Positions 55,318 to 64,000 of a stretch of DNA of 64,000 nt are shown here, piece by piece. A model generated the notes under the pieces. It searched no databases and was not told the DNA's origin. It saw only the letters and a list, made by a program, of their open reading frames with translations. The translations under genes and the position numbers were made by a program. The stretch lies in the NCBI GenBank assembly GCA_965221845.1, contig OZ244919.1:2914001-2978000 (forward strand), in the 5' to 3' direction. Each line of letters begins with the position of its first letter. Positions within the stretch are counted from its first letter, which is position 1. This DNA is from JAJEFO01 sp965221845 (GTDB taxonomy: Bacteria; Pseudomonadota; Alphaproteobacteria; Rhodobacterales; Rhodobacteraceae).

Positions 55318-55772
55318 TCAGAGACGCTCGACCGCGATCGTGTAGCTTGTAGTGAAGGCCTGATCCGCCCTGAACTGAACTTCGGTCGGGAACCCGGCGG
55401 CGGCGATCGGATTCTTGGGGTTGCAGCCCACCCGCGGGCCGAGGTCGAAGGCGCTGCACGCCGGCTTGACGCCCAAGGCCAGGTGCCGGCTGTTCCAAGG
55501 CGCCGTCCCCGATTCGATATCTACAGAAGCAGGCTCGGGAAGACCGCAGGGTCGTACGCCAGCTTCGCCCGGTAGCGTTCGGCGTGGTTTGCGAGCGTGA
55601 CCGTGCCTTCCGCTCCGCAGAGCTGGATGCGCTCTTCCGTGTCGAAATCGAGCGGAAGGGTCGAGATTCCGATGGTCTCGCGGCCTGTCGGCACCCGGTC
55701 CAGAGCGGAGAATGTCGCATCTTGGCTTGGCCGGAACTTCAGGCATGCAATTTTTATCCAACCATTTGACAT
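55318..55772 (-). pseudogene. 5'-truncated, frameshifted gene, possibly aldose-epimerase-like
   Basis: The upstream piece (55772-55521) reads TLPLDFDTEERIQLCGAEGT and AERYRAKLAYDPAVFPSLLL. After one frameshift it continues IESGTAPWNSRHLALGV, KPACSAFDLG and FTTSYTIAVERL to a stop at 55318. The pattern recalls the C-terminal half of aldose 1-epimerase-like proteins, with low certainty. The 5' part is missing where IS1634-type sequence begins at about 55800. Confidence 0.5.
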
Positions 55773-55809
55773 GAAAAGGGAATTCGCCGTTCCGGCACCC
55801 TCGCGCCTG

Positions 55810-57160
55810 GATTCCCGTTGCCATAACCGCCGCGGGCCGGTTTCCGGCGCGCCTGGCCGGTCGGCCGGGCGGAGCTCAACCAGGCCGCGACATTCTCCGC
55901 GAGGCCTGGCGCGAGGGAAGGCGGATCCGCAGGCGCGCCGTCGCCAGCCTCTCGAAGCTCCCGCCCGAGGTCGTGGAGGGCTTCCGCGCCGTGCCCGGGG
56001 GCGCCGTCGCCGTACGCGACGTCGGCGACCTCATGCAGGTGGAGCGCTCCCTCCCGCACGGCCGCGTCGCCGCCGTCCTCGGCACCGCGCGGGGGCCTCG
56101 CGCGCATCCTGCAGCGGACGCGGAGCCGGGAGCGCGGCCTGGCGCCGGCCGCCGCCGTCGCGCGGGTGCTGTCGCCGGATTCCAGGCCCGCCGCCGCCCG
56201 GCGGCTGTCGCCGGAGACCGCGACGGGCGGCCTCGGCGCCCTGCCCGGCCTCGGGGAGGTGACGGGCAACGAGGCGCCGGGCATGCCCGGCTGGCTGCCG
56301 GAGCGCCAGCCCCGGATCGAGCGGGGCCTGGCCAGCCGCCACCTCAAGGGCGGGAACACGCTGATCCTCCACGACGTCGGCAGTTCGCATCTCGAGGGGC
56401 GCTGCCGCCCGCTCGCGGCCTTCGGCCACGACAGGGACGGCAGGAAGGGCAGGCGGCAGATCGTGCACGGGCCGCCCTGCGCCGCCGACGGATGCCCCGT
56501 GGCGGCGGAGGTCTTCCCCGGCAACGTGTCCGACCCCTCCACGGCGGCCTCCCGGGCCGGCAAGGCCCGCAGGCGCTTCGGCGTCGACAGGGTCGCGCTC
56601 GCGGGCGACAGGGGGACGACGGCCACGGCGCGCATCCGCGAGGACCTGGCGCCCGCGGGGCCGGACCGGATCCCGGCGCTGAAGACGGGCGACGTCCGCA
56701 GGCTGCTGAAGGCGGGCCCGGAGGGCGGCCCGGCCCCGCGCGTCCCCGAGGCGCCGGTCGCGGACGCCGTGGCGGAGGTCACGGGCCCGGACCTGCCCGG
56801 CGAGCGGCTGACGGTGTGCACGGACCCGAGGCTCCGCGAGGAGCGGCGGCGCAGGCGCGAGGACCTGCTGAAGGCCGCGGAGGAGGCGCTCGCCGGCATC
56901 GCGGCGGCGGCCGCGCCGCCAAGGGGAACCTTTCCCTTTCCTGGCCGAGGAGGTGGGCCCGCCGGGGGAGACGCACCGCCGGTTCGTCGCCGTCCTCGAC
57001 CTGGCGCCGGTCGGGCGGCACCTCCATTGCGACCACCGCGGCGTCGGGCACCCTCCCTCCGACCGGAACGCGCTGGCGCGGGCCTTCGTGGCCAAGGCGG
57101 TGCGGGGCCTTCCGACCACGGCCGCGCCGGTCGACCGGCCCGGTGCGACCCGACGCTGCG
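55810..57160 (+). mobile_element. IS1634 family transposase remnant
   Basis: Plus-strand pieces in several frames: ASLSKLPPEVVEGFRA, VERSLPHGRVAAVLGTARG, GGNTLILHDVGSSHLEGRC, LAAFGHDRDGRKGRRQIVHG and VFPGNVSDPSTAASRAGKA are landmarks of IS1634 transposases. It breaks off near 57160, where another transposase begins. Confidence 0.7.
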
Positions 57161-57169
57161 CAGGCTGTG

Positions 57170-58019
57170 CGGCTGGTGCCGCGTGTCGGAGGTCCCCGGC
57201 GAACCGGCGTTCTCCCGGGCCTTCGCGTGGTTCGCGGAGACCCGGCTGCCCGAGCGCATGCACGGGGCTCTGGCAAAGGCCGCCCATGAGGGATCGGTCG
57301 TCGGCCACGTATCCCGGGACTCGACGGCGATCACGGGACGGGAGAGGCCGGCGCCGAAGCCCAGGCCGGCGCCGAAACCGAAGCGGAGGCGCGGTCGCCC
57401 CGGGAAGGGCGAGGGGCCGGTCAGGGATCCGACGCGCCTCGAGCGGCAGCTGAAGGGCGGCATGTCCGCGGCGGAGATGGTGGCGGAGCTGCCGAAAGCC
57501 TGCGACGTGGGCACGAAGCGCAACGCGAAGGGATGCAAGGAAAGCTGGAGAGGGTACAGAATGCATGTCGACGCCGCCGACGGCGACGTCCCCGTCAGCT
57601 GCATCCTGACCTCGGCGTCGCTCCACGACAGCCAGGCCGCCATCCCGCTGGCCCGGATGACCGCGGAGCGGGTGGACCACTGCTGCGAACTCATGGACGC
57701 GGCCTGCGATTCCCGGGAGATCGGGCTGCACGCCCGCCTGGCGGGCCGCGTGGCGATCATCGACACGAACCCCCGCCGCGACGCGAAGCTGAGGGAGCGC
57801 CTCGCCACCGAGGCGCGGGCGCAGCGCAGCGCGGGCCACGTCCGCCACGACCGCGTGCGCTGCAGGCAGCGCTCCGGCGTGGAGCGGGTGAACTCCGCCC
57901 TGAAGGACTCGTACGGAGGACGGCACGTCCGGGTGCGGGGGCACGCGAAGGTGGCCTGCCACCTGTTCTTCGGCGTGCTGGCCCTGACGGTCCGCCAGCT
58001 GATGCGGCTCGTCGTCTGA
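57170..58019 (+). mobile_element. DDE (IS4/IS5-like) transposase, 5'-truncated, fused in frame to the IS1634 remnant
   Basis: A continuous frame of ~280 residues: HVSRDSTAITGRERPAPKP, RRRGRPGKGEGPVRDPTRLE, ACDVGTKRNAKGCKESWRG, ILTSASLHDSQAAIPLARMT and SGVERVNSALKDSYGGRHVR, ending LTVRQLMRLVV. This end is well preserved compared with other IS genes here. It continues in the same frame as the IS1634 fragment, giving a long chimeric frame from 56166. Confidence 0.7.
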
Positions 58020-58580
58020 CGCCCCGCCAGCGGCAGCGCCGGACGCCGCCGACGCCGCCCCCGGGAACGGGACGGCGCGGACAGCCATGCGCGGACGGCG
58101 CCCGAAGGGCCGGCATCCGAGACATTCCGCCACACCTTGGCCCTCCGGCTCGCCCCGGATGCCTGCCGGGCCCGGCTCCCGCACGCCGGCGGACGCCGGA
58201 GGCTGGCCACGGCCGCCGGGACCGCGATAATTGTGCAAGAGGCTCAATGGGCAGGCCGCGGCGAGAGCGAACCGACCGTCGTCACGAAGCCCGCACGGGT
58301 CCGGGAACGGGCCTTCGGGCTTCCCCGGCGTGAAGCCGGACCGGAACGTTCCCATGAGGATGACAGGTCCCCGGGAGGCCTCGAAGACGGAAAGACGGTC
58401 GAAAACCAGGAGCATGGCTGCGGAAAACCGCTTTCGCCTCCCCTGAAGTTCCGCCTAACCGAGCTGCTGGCCAAATACGGGCCGTGGCCGGCCCCGGCAC
58501 CTATGGCGGGGTTCGCCGCGGCGGCGAGGCGGTGGCTTCAGGACCTGGCCCTGACTGTCTGGCACGGTGGTGCGGGGACG
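58020..58580. other. region without recognisable gene
   Basis: About 560 bases following the transposase. GC-rich, no family match on either strand; presumably IS terminal sequence and eroded DNA. Confidence 0.45.
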
Positions 58581-58885
58581 TCAGCCTGGCAGTGGCAGGT
58601 ATCTCAGCGCGGCGGCGGCGCCCGCGATCACGACCCCCAGCCGAAGGGTGATCCTGTCGGACTGCGCGTCGATCCTGGCGTCCAGCCTCCTGACGTCGTC
58701 CCTGAGAGCGCCTCCATATCTCTGCTGACATCGCCCCTGAGCGCCTCGACGTCCGTCTTCGTCGCGACGCCTCCGGTCACGCCGGCGTGGATCGCCAAGG
58801 TGACGGCCTCGGCCTGCTCGTGCGGGAGTCCCGCGTCGCGCAGGCGCTGGGTCTCGACGATCATGTCGAAGGCGACCTCGGCCAT
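58581..58885 (-). pseudogene. DUF1640-like coiled-coil protein with one frameshift
   Basis: Starts MAEVAFDMIVETQRLRDAGL, continues EQAEAVTLAIHAGVTGGVAT and KTDVEALRGDVSRDMEAL. It shifts frame there, then reads RDDVRRLDARIDAQSDRITL and a short hydrophobic tail (VVIAGAAAALRYLPLPG). This is the layout of DUF1640 proteins: helical, coiled coil, C-terminal membrane anchor. The frameshift splits the coiled coil from the anchor. Confidence 0.6.
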
Positions 58886-59016
58886 GGGTCTCAGGTTCCC
58901 TCTCCGTCAGGCGCATCCTACACCGGTCCGCCGCACGGTTCCAGCCGTTTCGCGTCACGTGCGCGACACGGGATTCGACGGCGAGGAGCGGACGCGCCTT
59001 CCTGGCGCCCCGGGAG

Positions 59017-59165
59017 CATCCATGCCTTGGGTCAAGGCCGGATCCAGGCTTTTCCGGCGGTTCCCGTGGATCTTGACCGGGGTTTTCACATCCTGCCCAC
59101 AGCCGGACCACCGTCCGTGCAGGCGGAAGCGGGCCGGCCGCAAGGGCGCGGCCCGTCCGGGCGTC
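59017..59165. repeat. solo IS110 right-end remnant
   Basis: About 150 bp similar to the right end of IS110 copies A-C (GGGTCAAGGCCGGATCCAGG, then the GGCCGCAAGGGCGCGGCCCG region), without transposase sequence. Confidence 0.6.
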
Positions 59166-59378
59166 CGGCGCCCGTGGCATGGCGTGCGTTCCAGACAAAG
59201 CCGTCATCGTCTATGCAGGAGCCGTTGGGAAATCCATGGCCCGCGGTGACGGCTCATTCGTCCAGCGCCTGCGATCCTTCGCCGGCGGGCCAGGTCATTC
59301 GGAACAGTGTTTGTCGCAAGGTGTCGCCAAAGGTACTGTTCAGGTTCTCTCCTGGCGGCATCCCGGCCGACAGGCGGC

Positions 59379-59610
59379 TCAGCCCGCCCGGGCCGGCTGC
59401 CGCGCGGCGAGCCGCCCGGCCAGCTCGTCCGGCGGGGCGCGGAGTGTCTCCAGCAGCTTCCAACACCAGCCCTGTTTCCGGGCCATGTCCGGCACGGTCC
59501 GCAGCGCCGCGTGGTTCCGGGCGCCCGCCTCGCTTCGGAAGCTTCCGGAGATCTTCTGCCGCACCCTGAGGGGCCGCAGCGCCCACGCAATCCCTCCCCA
59601 TCCGGCAAAT
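59379..59610 (-). mobile_element. IS66-like transposase C-terminal remnant
   Basis: The minus-strand frame reads RQKISGSFRSEAGARNHAAL, RTVPDMARKQGWCWKLLETL, RAPPDELAGRLA, resembling the C-terminal end of IS66 transposases. No other part was found. Confidence 0.5.
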
Positions 59611-59729
59611 CCGTGCCATCGAGCAGTTCTGGCGCCGTCCTGACCGTCTTGGGCAACTGCTTGGCGATCCGCCTCAGAGGGAGCCGACTGGATTCATGAT
59701 CTTCCAGCGAAGCTGCTCGAGTTGCAGGG

Positions 59730-59777
59730 GATCATGGAACCGGACGATTCGCAAGACAACTGTCAACGGGCCCAGCA
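59730..59777 (-). mobile_element. ISY left-end remnant
   Basis: The last ~48 bases match the ISY left end in reverse (GACGATTCGCAAGACAACTG, TCAACGGGCCC). No TA duplication and no transposase remain. Confidence 0.65.
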
Positions 59778-59929
59778 ATTCCCGCCAGCCTGACCGTCGG
59801 TGCGCGAAGGCGCGGTCATGGCGGACGGCAGTTCCGTGTGCGCACGACCGGCGGCCGGGCGGCGGCCCGGGATCGTGGCGTTGCCGGCGAAGGGCGGGAT
59901 CGGGGCCGTCCGGGCGTGGCCGGGGCGGA

Positions 59930-60290
59930 CACGGCCCGGCACGGACGGGCCGGCATGGTCCTCCTTGCCAGGCTCCCCCGTGAGCGCGCGGCAGAGGGTC
60001 TTCCAGTCCCGGAAGACGAAAGCCCGGCCAGTTCCCGCATCCGGTCCCAGAGGCAGGGGATGCGTTCCTGATGTTCCCGCGCCCGTCCGAACGGCGGGCA
60101 GCAGTGCCGCCGCACCGGTCGATCAGGAAGGCGGGCATGGCGAGCGTCATGAAGACGCCCCATGGGCGGTTCCTGCCATGGCCGAAGTTGTGCCCGAAGC
60201 TGCAACCCTCCCGCGTCCCGGTGGCCTGGCTTTGTTGGTGATTGCGATTCGCAGATGTGCGCGATGGCGCTGCAGCGACATGAAGCAAAG
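59930..60290 (-). mobile_element. IS4-like/ISNCY transposase remnant
   Basis: The minus-strand frame has NRNHQQSQATGTREGCSFGH, NFGHGRNRPWGVFMTLAMPA and FLIDRC, similar to transposases with a YNFEHNFGHG-type motif. It is short and frameshifted; family placement is uncertain. Confidence 0.4.
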
Positions 60291-60696
60291 GCTGCCCGAC
60301 CTCCTCGAACGACGAGCGAACCAGGGGCCTGCCCCCGCCTCACCTCACCGGCAAAGCCGGGCTACGCCCGGGGCTGCGTTCGGACCAAGCGGGGTGCGTC
60401 CTTGGAGACGATCCAGCCCGGTACGCTTCTGCTGGAGCCTTGGCGTCGGCTGAAGGCGCAGCTTGCCAGGCCCGTGACGCCTGGATCCTGAGGCACCCGC
60501 ATCAGGCTGAAGTCGCTGCATCCATGCAATTCAATGAAACCGGCATGCCAGGATCGGATCCCGCCCTCGCGGAATGGTCCGGGCTTTCCGGCGTCCACGG
60601 CATCGGGCTCGTTCCGGGCGCGAACCCCGGTTCGGGTGCCGGTGAAGGCCCTGGTCCGGACCCGTGGGTCGTCGAAGCCGCGCGTCGCGCGCTCCG
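60291..60696. other. region without recognisable gene
   Basis: About 400 bases between IS debris and coaD. Nothing recognised. Confidence 0.45.
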
Positions 60697-61200
60697 TCAT
60701 GTCGCCGCGTTGCCAAGCTTCGCGAGTAGCGCTTCCCTGACCGCCGGGGTGACGAAGCGCGAGACGTCGCCGCCAAGCCGCGCGATTTCCTTGACGAGCT
60801 TCGACGCTATCGCCTGATGCTCCGCCTCTGCCATGAGGAAGACGGTCTCGATTTCCGAATCGAGCGCGCGGTTCATGCCAACCATCTGGTACTCGTATTC
60901 AAAGTCCGCCACCGCGCGAAGTCCGCGCACGATGACGCTGGCGCCCACTGCGCGCGCGCAGTCAATCAGCAGGTTGTCGAACGGATAAACCCTGATCTCG
61001 CAGCTCGTCCTTGTCGGCATGTCACGGCATTCGGCCTTGATCATCGAAACGCGGTCCTCAAGGCCGAAGAGAGGGTTCTTGTCGCTGTTGACAGCCACCC
61101 CGATCACCAGGCGGTCGGCGAGCGCCGTCGCCCGCCTGACGATGTCGAGATGACCAAGCGTGACCGGATCGAAGGTTCCGGGATAGAGGGCGATGCGCAA
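60697..61200 (-). CDS. coaD: pantetheine-phosphate adenylyltransferase
   Basis: 167 residues. It transfers AMP from ATP to phosphopantetheine in coenzyme A synthesis. The nucleotidyltransferase motif is LYPGTFDPVTLGHLDIVRRA (TxxxGH). Further landmarks are VIGVAVNSDKNPLFGLEDR, VIVRGLRAVADFEYEYQM, NRALDSEIETVFLM and SKLVKEIARLGGDVSRFV. The start appears to be TTG at 61200, since no ATG is nearby and the family begins exactly there. It lies downstream of the CBS gene on the same strand. Confidence 0.95.
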   Translation of the reverse strand: MRIALYPGTFDPVTLGHLDIVRRATALADRLVIGVAVNSDKNPLFGLEDRVSMIKAECRDMPTRTSCEIRVYPFDNLLIDCARAVGASVIVRGLRAVADFEYEYQMVGMNRALDSEIETVFLMAEAEHQAIASKLVKEIARLGGDVSRFVTPAVREALLAKLGNAAT

Positions 61201-61352
61201 TCTGGTTCTCCTTGCCGGCGCGCCGGGCGCGTCCCTGACACGTGCCTCGCGGGGCCTCAAGCGAGAGACGGGCGCCGTGCGGCCGGGCCTGCGTCGTCCG
61301 GCGCCGGACGACGCAGCGGGCCGTCACCCGGGCAGCCCGGTTCCGGCCCGGC

Positions 61353-61784
61353 TCAGTAGCCCTTGATCATGCCTTCAAGCGCGTCCTTCTCCATCGTCAG
61401 CTCGGAAAGCCGGGCCTTGACGACATCGCCGATCGAGATCAGCCCGATCATGCGATCGCCTTCCATCACGGGCATGTGCCGGAACCGTCCGTCGGTCATT
61501 CGCTGGAGGATCTGGTCGGCGCTCTGGTCCGCCGTGCAGCTGACGACCCTTTGGGTCATCATGTCCGACACCTTCTCCTTGAGGCAAATTTCGCCGCGCC
61601 GCCCAAGTTCGCGAACGATGTCGCGCTCGGACAGCATGCCGACCGGCCCGTCTCCGTCGCTGACGACCAATGCGCCGATGCGCTTCATGGACAGAAGCTG
61701 CGCCGCGTCTGCCACCGAAGCCTCCGGCTTGATCGTCACGACGTCGGGTCCGGAAGTCTTGTCGAGTATCTGGCGCACGAGCAT
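61353..61784 (-). CDS. CBS-domain pair protein
   Basis: 143 residues made almost entirely of two CBS repeats: the first includes VVTIKPEASVADAAQLLSMK and IGALVVSDGDGPVGMLSERD, the second MTQRVVSCTADQSADQILQR and RFRHMPVMEGDRMIGLISIG. Such stand-alone pairs bind adenine nucleotides and are thought to regulate partner proteins or sense energy state; the partner is unknown. The ATG at 61784 gives MLVRQILDKTSG, the family N-terminus. It may be cotranscribed with coaD, 150 bp downstream. Confidence 0.88.
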   Translation of the reverse strand: MLVRQILDKTSGPDVVTIKPEASVADAAQLLSMKRIGALVVSDGDGPVGMLSERDIVRELGRRGEICLKEKVSDMMTQRVVSCTADQSADQILQRMTDGRFRHMPVMEGDRMIGLISIGDVVKARLSELTMEKDALEGMIKGY

Positions 61785-62584
61785 CTGTCTCTTCTCCGCT
61801 TCAATGGCCCGTGGAGTTCCGCAAGGTTCCATCACGCGCGCCGGCCTGTCAAGTTTTCCGGCCCGGGTTTCGCCACCGTTGCACAGCAATTCCCGACAGG
61901 ATTTCCTTTCGTTCATTGTCAGTCGGTTGCACGGCAGCCACGAATCTTCCTGTCACAGACCTTTCCCGCCGGACCGGCCTTGCCGCGGCCAGACAGGCAG
62001 GAGCCGGGCAGCAGATGTCCGGAAACCCCTTTCGCAGGCATCCGTCGATGCCAGGGCCGTGCTTCGCGCGGTGCGTGCATGCTTCGGCCGCGTCCCCGAC
62101 CCGATCGACGCGCTAAGTGGGAGCGGCTTCAGCCTCGCTGACTGCCTGATGTCGGGGCTCGCGGCGTTCCCGCCCGGGATCCCGTCCCTGCTCCGGTCCG
62201 GCCGGCAGGTGCGGGGCGGCGAGGATCCGGTCCGGGCGCGCAACCTGCGCACGCCGTTCGGCGTGACGCGGGCGCCCTCGGTCGGATGCGCGCGCGGCGC
62301 GACGGGGCCGGCCCCCGCGGCCTCCGCCGCTGCGGTCCGGGAGCGTCCACGCGGCCCTGCGGCGCGGGAAGGCGCGCGAGGGCCGGACGGCGTCCGGCGG
62401 GCGTCTCCCGGTCCCGGCGGACGGGACCGGCCGCCGTTCCTCGCGCAAGGCCGTCTGCAGGCGCCGCTCGCGCCAGGACCCGCCGCGACGGGTCGAAGAC
62501 CTGCTGCCACCAGATGCCATGAGCCTGGTCGGTATCTGCGTCTGGGGGATGATTCGGTCCGAAGGGACGTCCGGACGTCAGCAT
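61785..62584. other. 800-bp region of eroded sequence
   Basis: Very GC-rich, with long frames on both strands that resemble no family. It precedes IS110 remnants and is probably mobile DNA in decay. Confidence 0.45.
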
Positions 62585-62930
62585 ATGGTGGCAAGGGGGC
62601 CGACAGGCGGCACCCCTTGCGGCGCGGTGGACCACGACCAGGGCACCGGCAAGGCCGGCAGCCCGATGCTGCGAAAGCACCTCGTGCAGATGGCCTGGCG
62701 CTGGCTGCGGCACCAGCCGCGGAGCGCGCTGTCGAAGTGGTCCGGGCGCTGCGCCGTCGCCCGCGACGGGCGGCCGGGGAAGCGCGGGATCGTGGCGCTG
62801 GCCAGGAAGCCGCTGGTGGCGCCGGGCGGTTCGCCACGACAGGGCCGGTGCCCGAGGGCGCGGTCCTGTCGAAGGCACGGGAGGAAGGAAGACCGGAACA
62901 CCCGGGCGGCCCGACGGGGCCTCCGGGGAT
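62585..62930 (+). mobile_element. IS110 family remnant of a second subgroup
   Basis: Plus-strand pieces GSPMLRKHLVQMAWRWLRHQ, PRSALSKW and RGIVALARKPLVAPG match the C-terminal end of another IS110 subgroup, different from copies A-C. No ends identified. Confidence 0.55.
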
Positions 62931-63085
62931 CCCGGGCAAGGCGTGCGACCGGCGGGACGCCTGTTTCGCCGCAGGCTGCGGCACCGTTCTTTCAGACGAG
63001 TCCCGCCTTCCGGAACGTCGCACCGCCCGAACGGGGCACCGTGGTCACGGGGCCGGCGACCGCCGGGCGGCCGAACCGGACAGCA

Positions 63086-64000
63086 TCCATGTCTTGGGTC
63101 AAGCCCGGATCCGGCCTTTTCCGGGGGGGGGCCGGGAGCGGGGCTTTCCACAGCCTGTCCACATCCCGGCGGCCGTCCGGGCAGGCGGAAGCGGCCCGGC
63201 CGCAAGGGCGCGGCCCGTCCGGGCGTCAGGCGGCGGGCGCCGACCTGTCCTCCCGTCTGCGCCGGTCGCGGAGAAGGACGTTCGCGGTCACGACGAGCTT
63301 CCGCATGACCGCGGTCACGGCGACCTTGCGGGCCCTGCCCCTTTCCCGGAGCCGGCCGTACGTCTCCTTCATGCCGGGACCGGACGTGCAGGCCGCCATC
63401 GCCGCCATGCAGGGGACGTCCCTCGGACGCCGCCGCCCGCCGGTGACGTGGCGCCCGCCCCTGAGCGTGCCGCCGTCGCGGGCGAAGGGGGCGACGCCGG
63501 CCAGGGCGGCGGCCCGGCGGCTGCCGACGGCGCCCGGCCCGCCCGCCCGGGCGACCGGGGACGCGGCCGTGACCGGGCCGATGCCCGGCGCCGGGGCCGG
63601 ATGCCGCAGCTCTCCGCCAGGCCCTCCGACCCCTCGACGAGCGCCGCGGTCCGCCGGCCGGACGCGGCGACGCCGGCGCCGGTCCCGGCGAGGACCCCCT
63701 GGACGGGCCCGTCCGCGTCCGGACCGCCGGCCTGGCCCGGGACCGCCTCGGCCCGGCGCGCCTGTCGACGGGCGCCTCGCGCAGGACCGGCATGTCGCGG
63801 AGCCTGTCGACGGTCCCGTCCGCCGGCGCCGTGGCCGCCATGTCCGGGAACGCGGCGCGCAGGGCGGCCGGCACGCGCGCGCCGGCCCTGTCGGCCTTCG
63901 CCGGCTCGCCGCCGGCCCTGGGGAGGTCCCGGGACTGGCGCGGGTTCGCCACGACGACCTTGAGGCCCCGGTCGTGCAGGGACTGCAGGAGGGCCCGGTG
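63086..64000 (-). mobile_element. IS110 family element copy C, running off the window
   Basis: The right end GGGTCAAGCCCGGATCCGG begins near 63094. The transposase C-terminus is at 63226 (ANVLLRDRRRREDRSAPAA) and continues leftward in its reading direction to the window edge, where ANPRQSRDLPRAGGEPAKAD is still readable. Frameshifts are present. It also has ARDGG in place of the expected ARDSG. Confidence 0.75.

Noticed and set aside
55754..58415. Long minus-strand frames (800 codons) opposite the IS1634 and DDE transposases
   Set aside because: Low-complexity Arg/Pro/Ala translation; the plus strand carries transposase motifs.

Overview
The window reads as a GC-rich alphaproteobacterial chromosome segment, most like Rhodobacterales. 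The pointers are a DUF1476 protein (F1-ATPase inhibitor zeta, an alphaproteobacterial family) divergent from purC, the order purC-purS-purQ, an RNase E with an Arg/Ala-rich insertion and a C-terminal tail ending in a GWW motif, and a DctB/DctD pair whose DctD lacks the GAFTGA loop. No tRNA, rRNA or CRISPR array was seen by eye. Assignments rest on motif recognition only.

Conserved blocks alternate with islands of decayed insertion sequences. 1-5 kb: an SLC13 permease, a ketopantoate-reductase-like protein and a KamA-type radical SAM protein. 5-19 kb: an accessory island with DUF6915 and DUF6878 genes, an ArdC-like antirestriction protein, an AT-rich gene for a six-cysteine secreted protein, a secreted-protein gene with a 15-C tract after its start codon, two tandem Uma2 nuclease genes, and nested IS5, IS30, IS110 and TnpB remnants. 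19-28 kb: galactose mutarotase, then a form I aerobic carbon monoxide dehydrogenase operon (coxC-M-S-L-D-E-F, minus strand) with a three-repeat candidate LytTR operator between coxC and coxM.

28.6-42.3 kb: a MmgE/PrpD-family gene translationally coupled to a peptide-type ABC substrate-binding protein, then 7 kb of IS remnants carrying an intact AAA-ATPase/PD-(D/E)XK gene, then the ABC ATPase (opposite strand) and two permeases. The transporter was probably one operon before IS insertion and rearrangement. 43-55 kb: an SDR oxidoreductase, a secreted HNH-like nuclease, rne, dctBD, purQ/purS/purC and DUF1476. 55-60.7 kb and 62-64 kb: more IS debris, flanking coaD and a CBS-domain gene.

The mobile elements can be partly dissected from the sequence. 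One IS5-type element (called ISA here) leaves TCA target duplications and splits two genes; removing one TSD plus the element restores both reading frames. A second IS5-type element (ISY) leaves TA duplications and sits inside one ISA copy. Three copies of an IS110 element share a right end that also occurs alone. Two of them share a roughly 300-nt noncoding leader with paired hairpins, including one compensatory base change, where IS110 bridge RNAs are known to be encoded. Nearly all transposase genes here are frameshifted and extremely GC-rich, so this looks like an old expansion now decaying.
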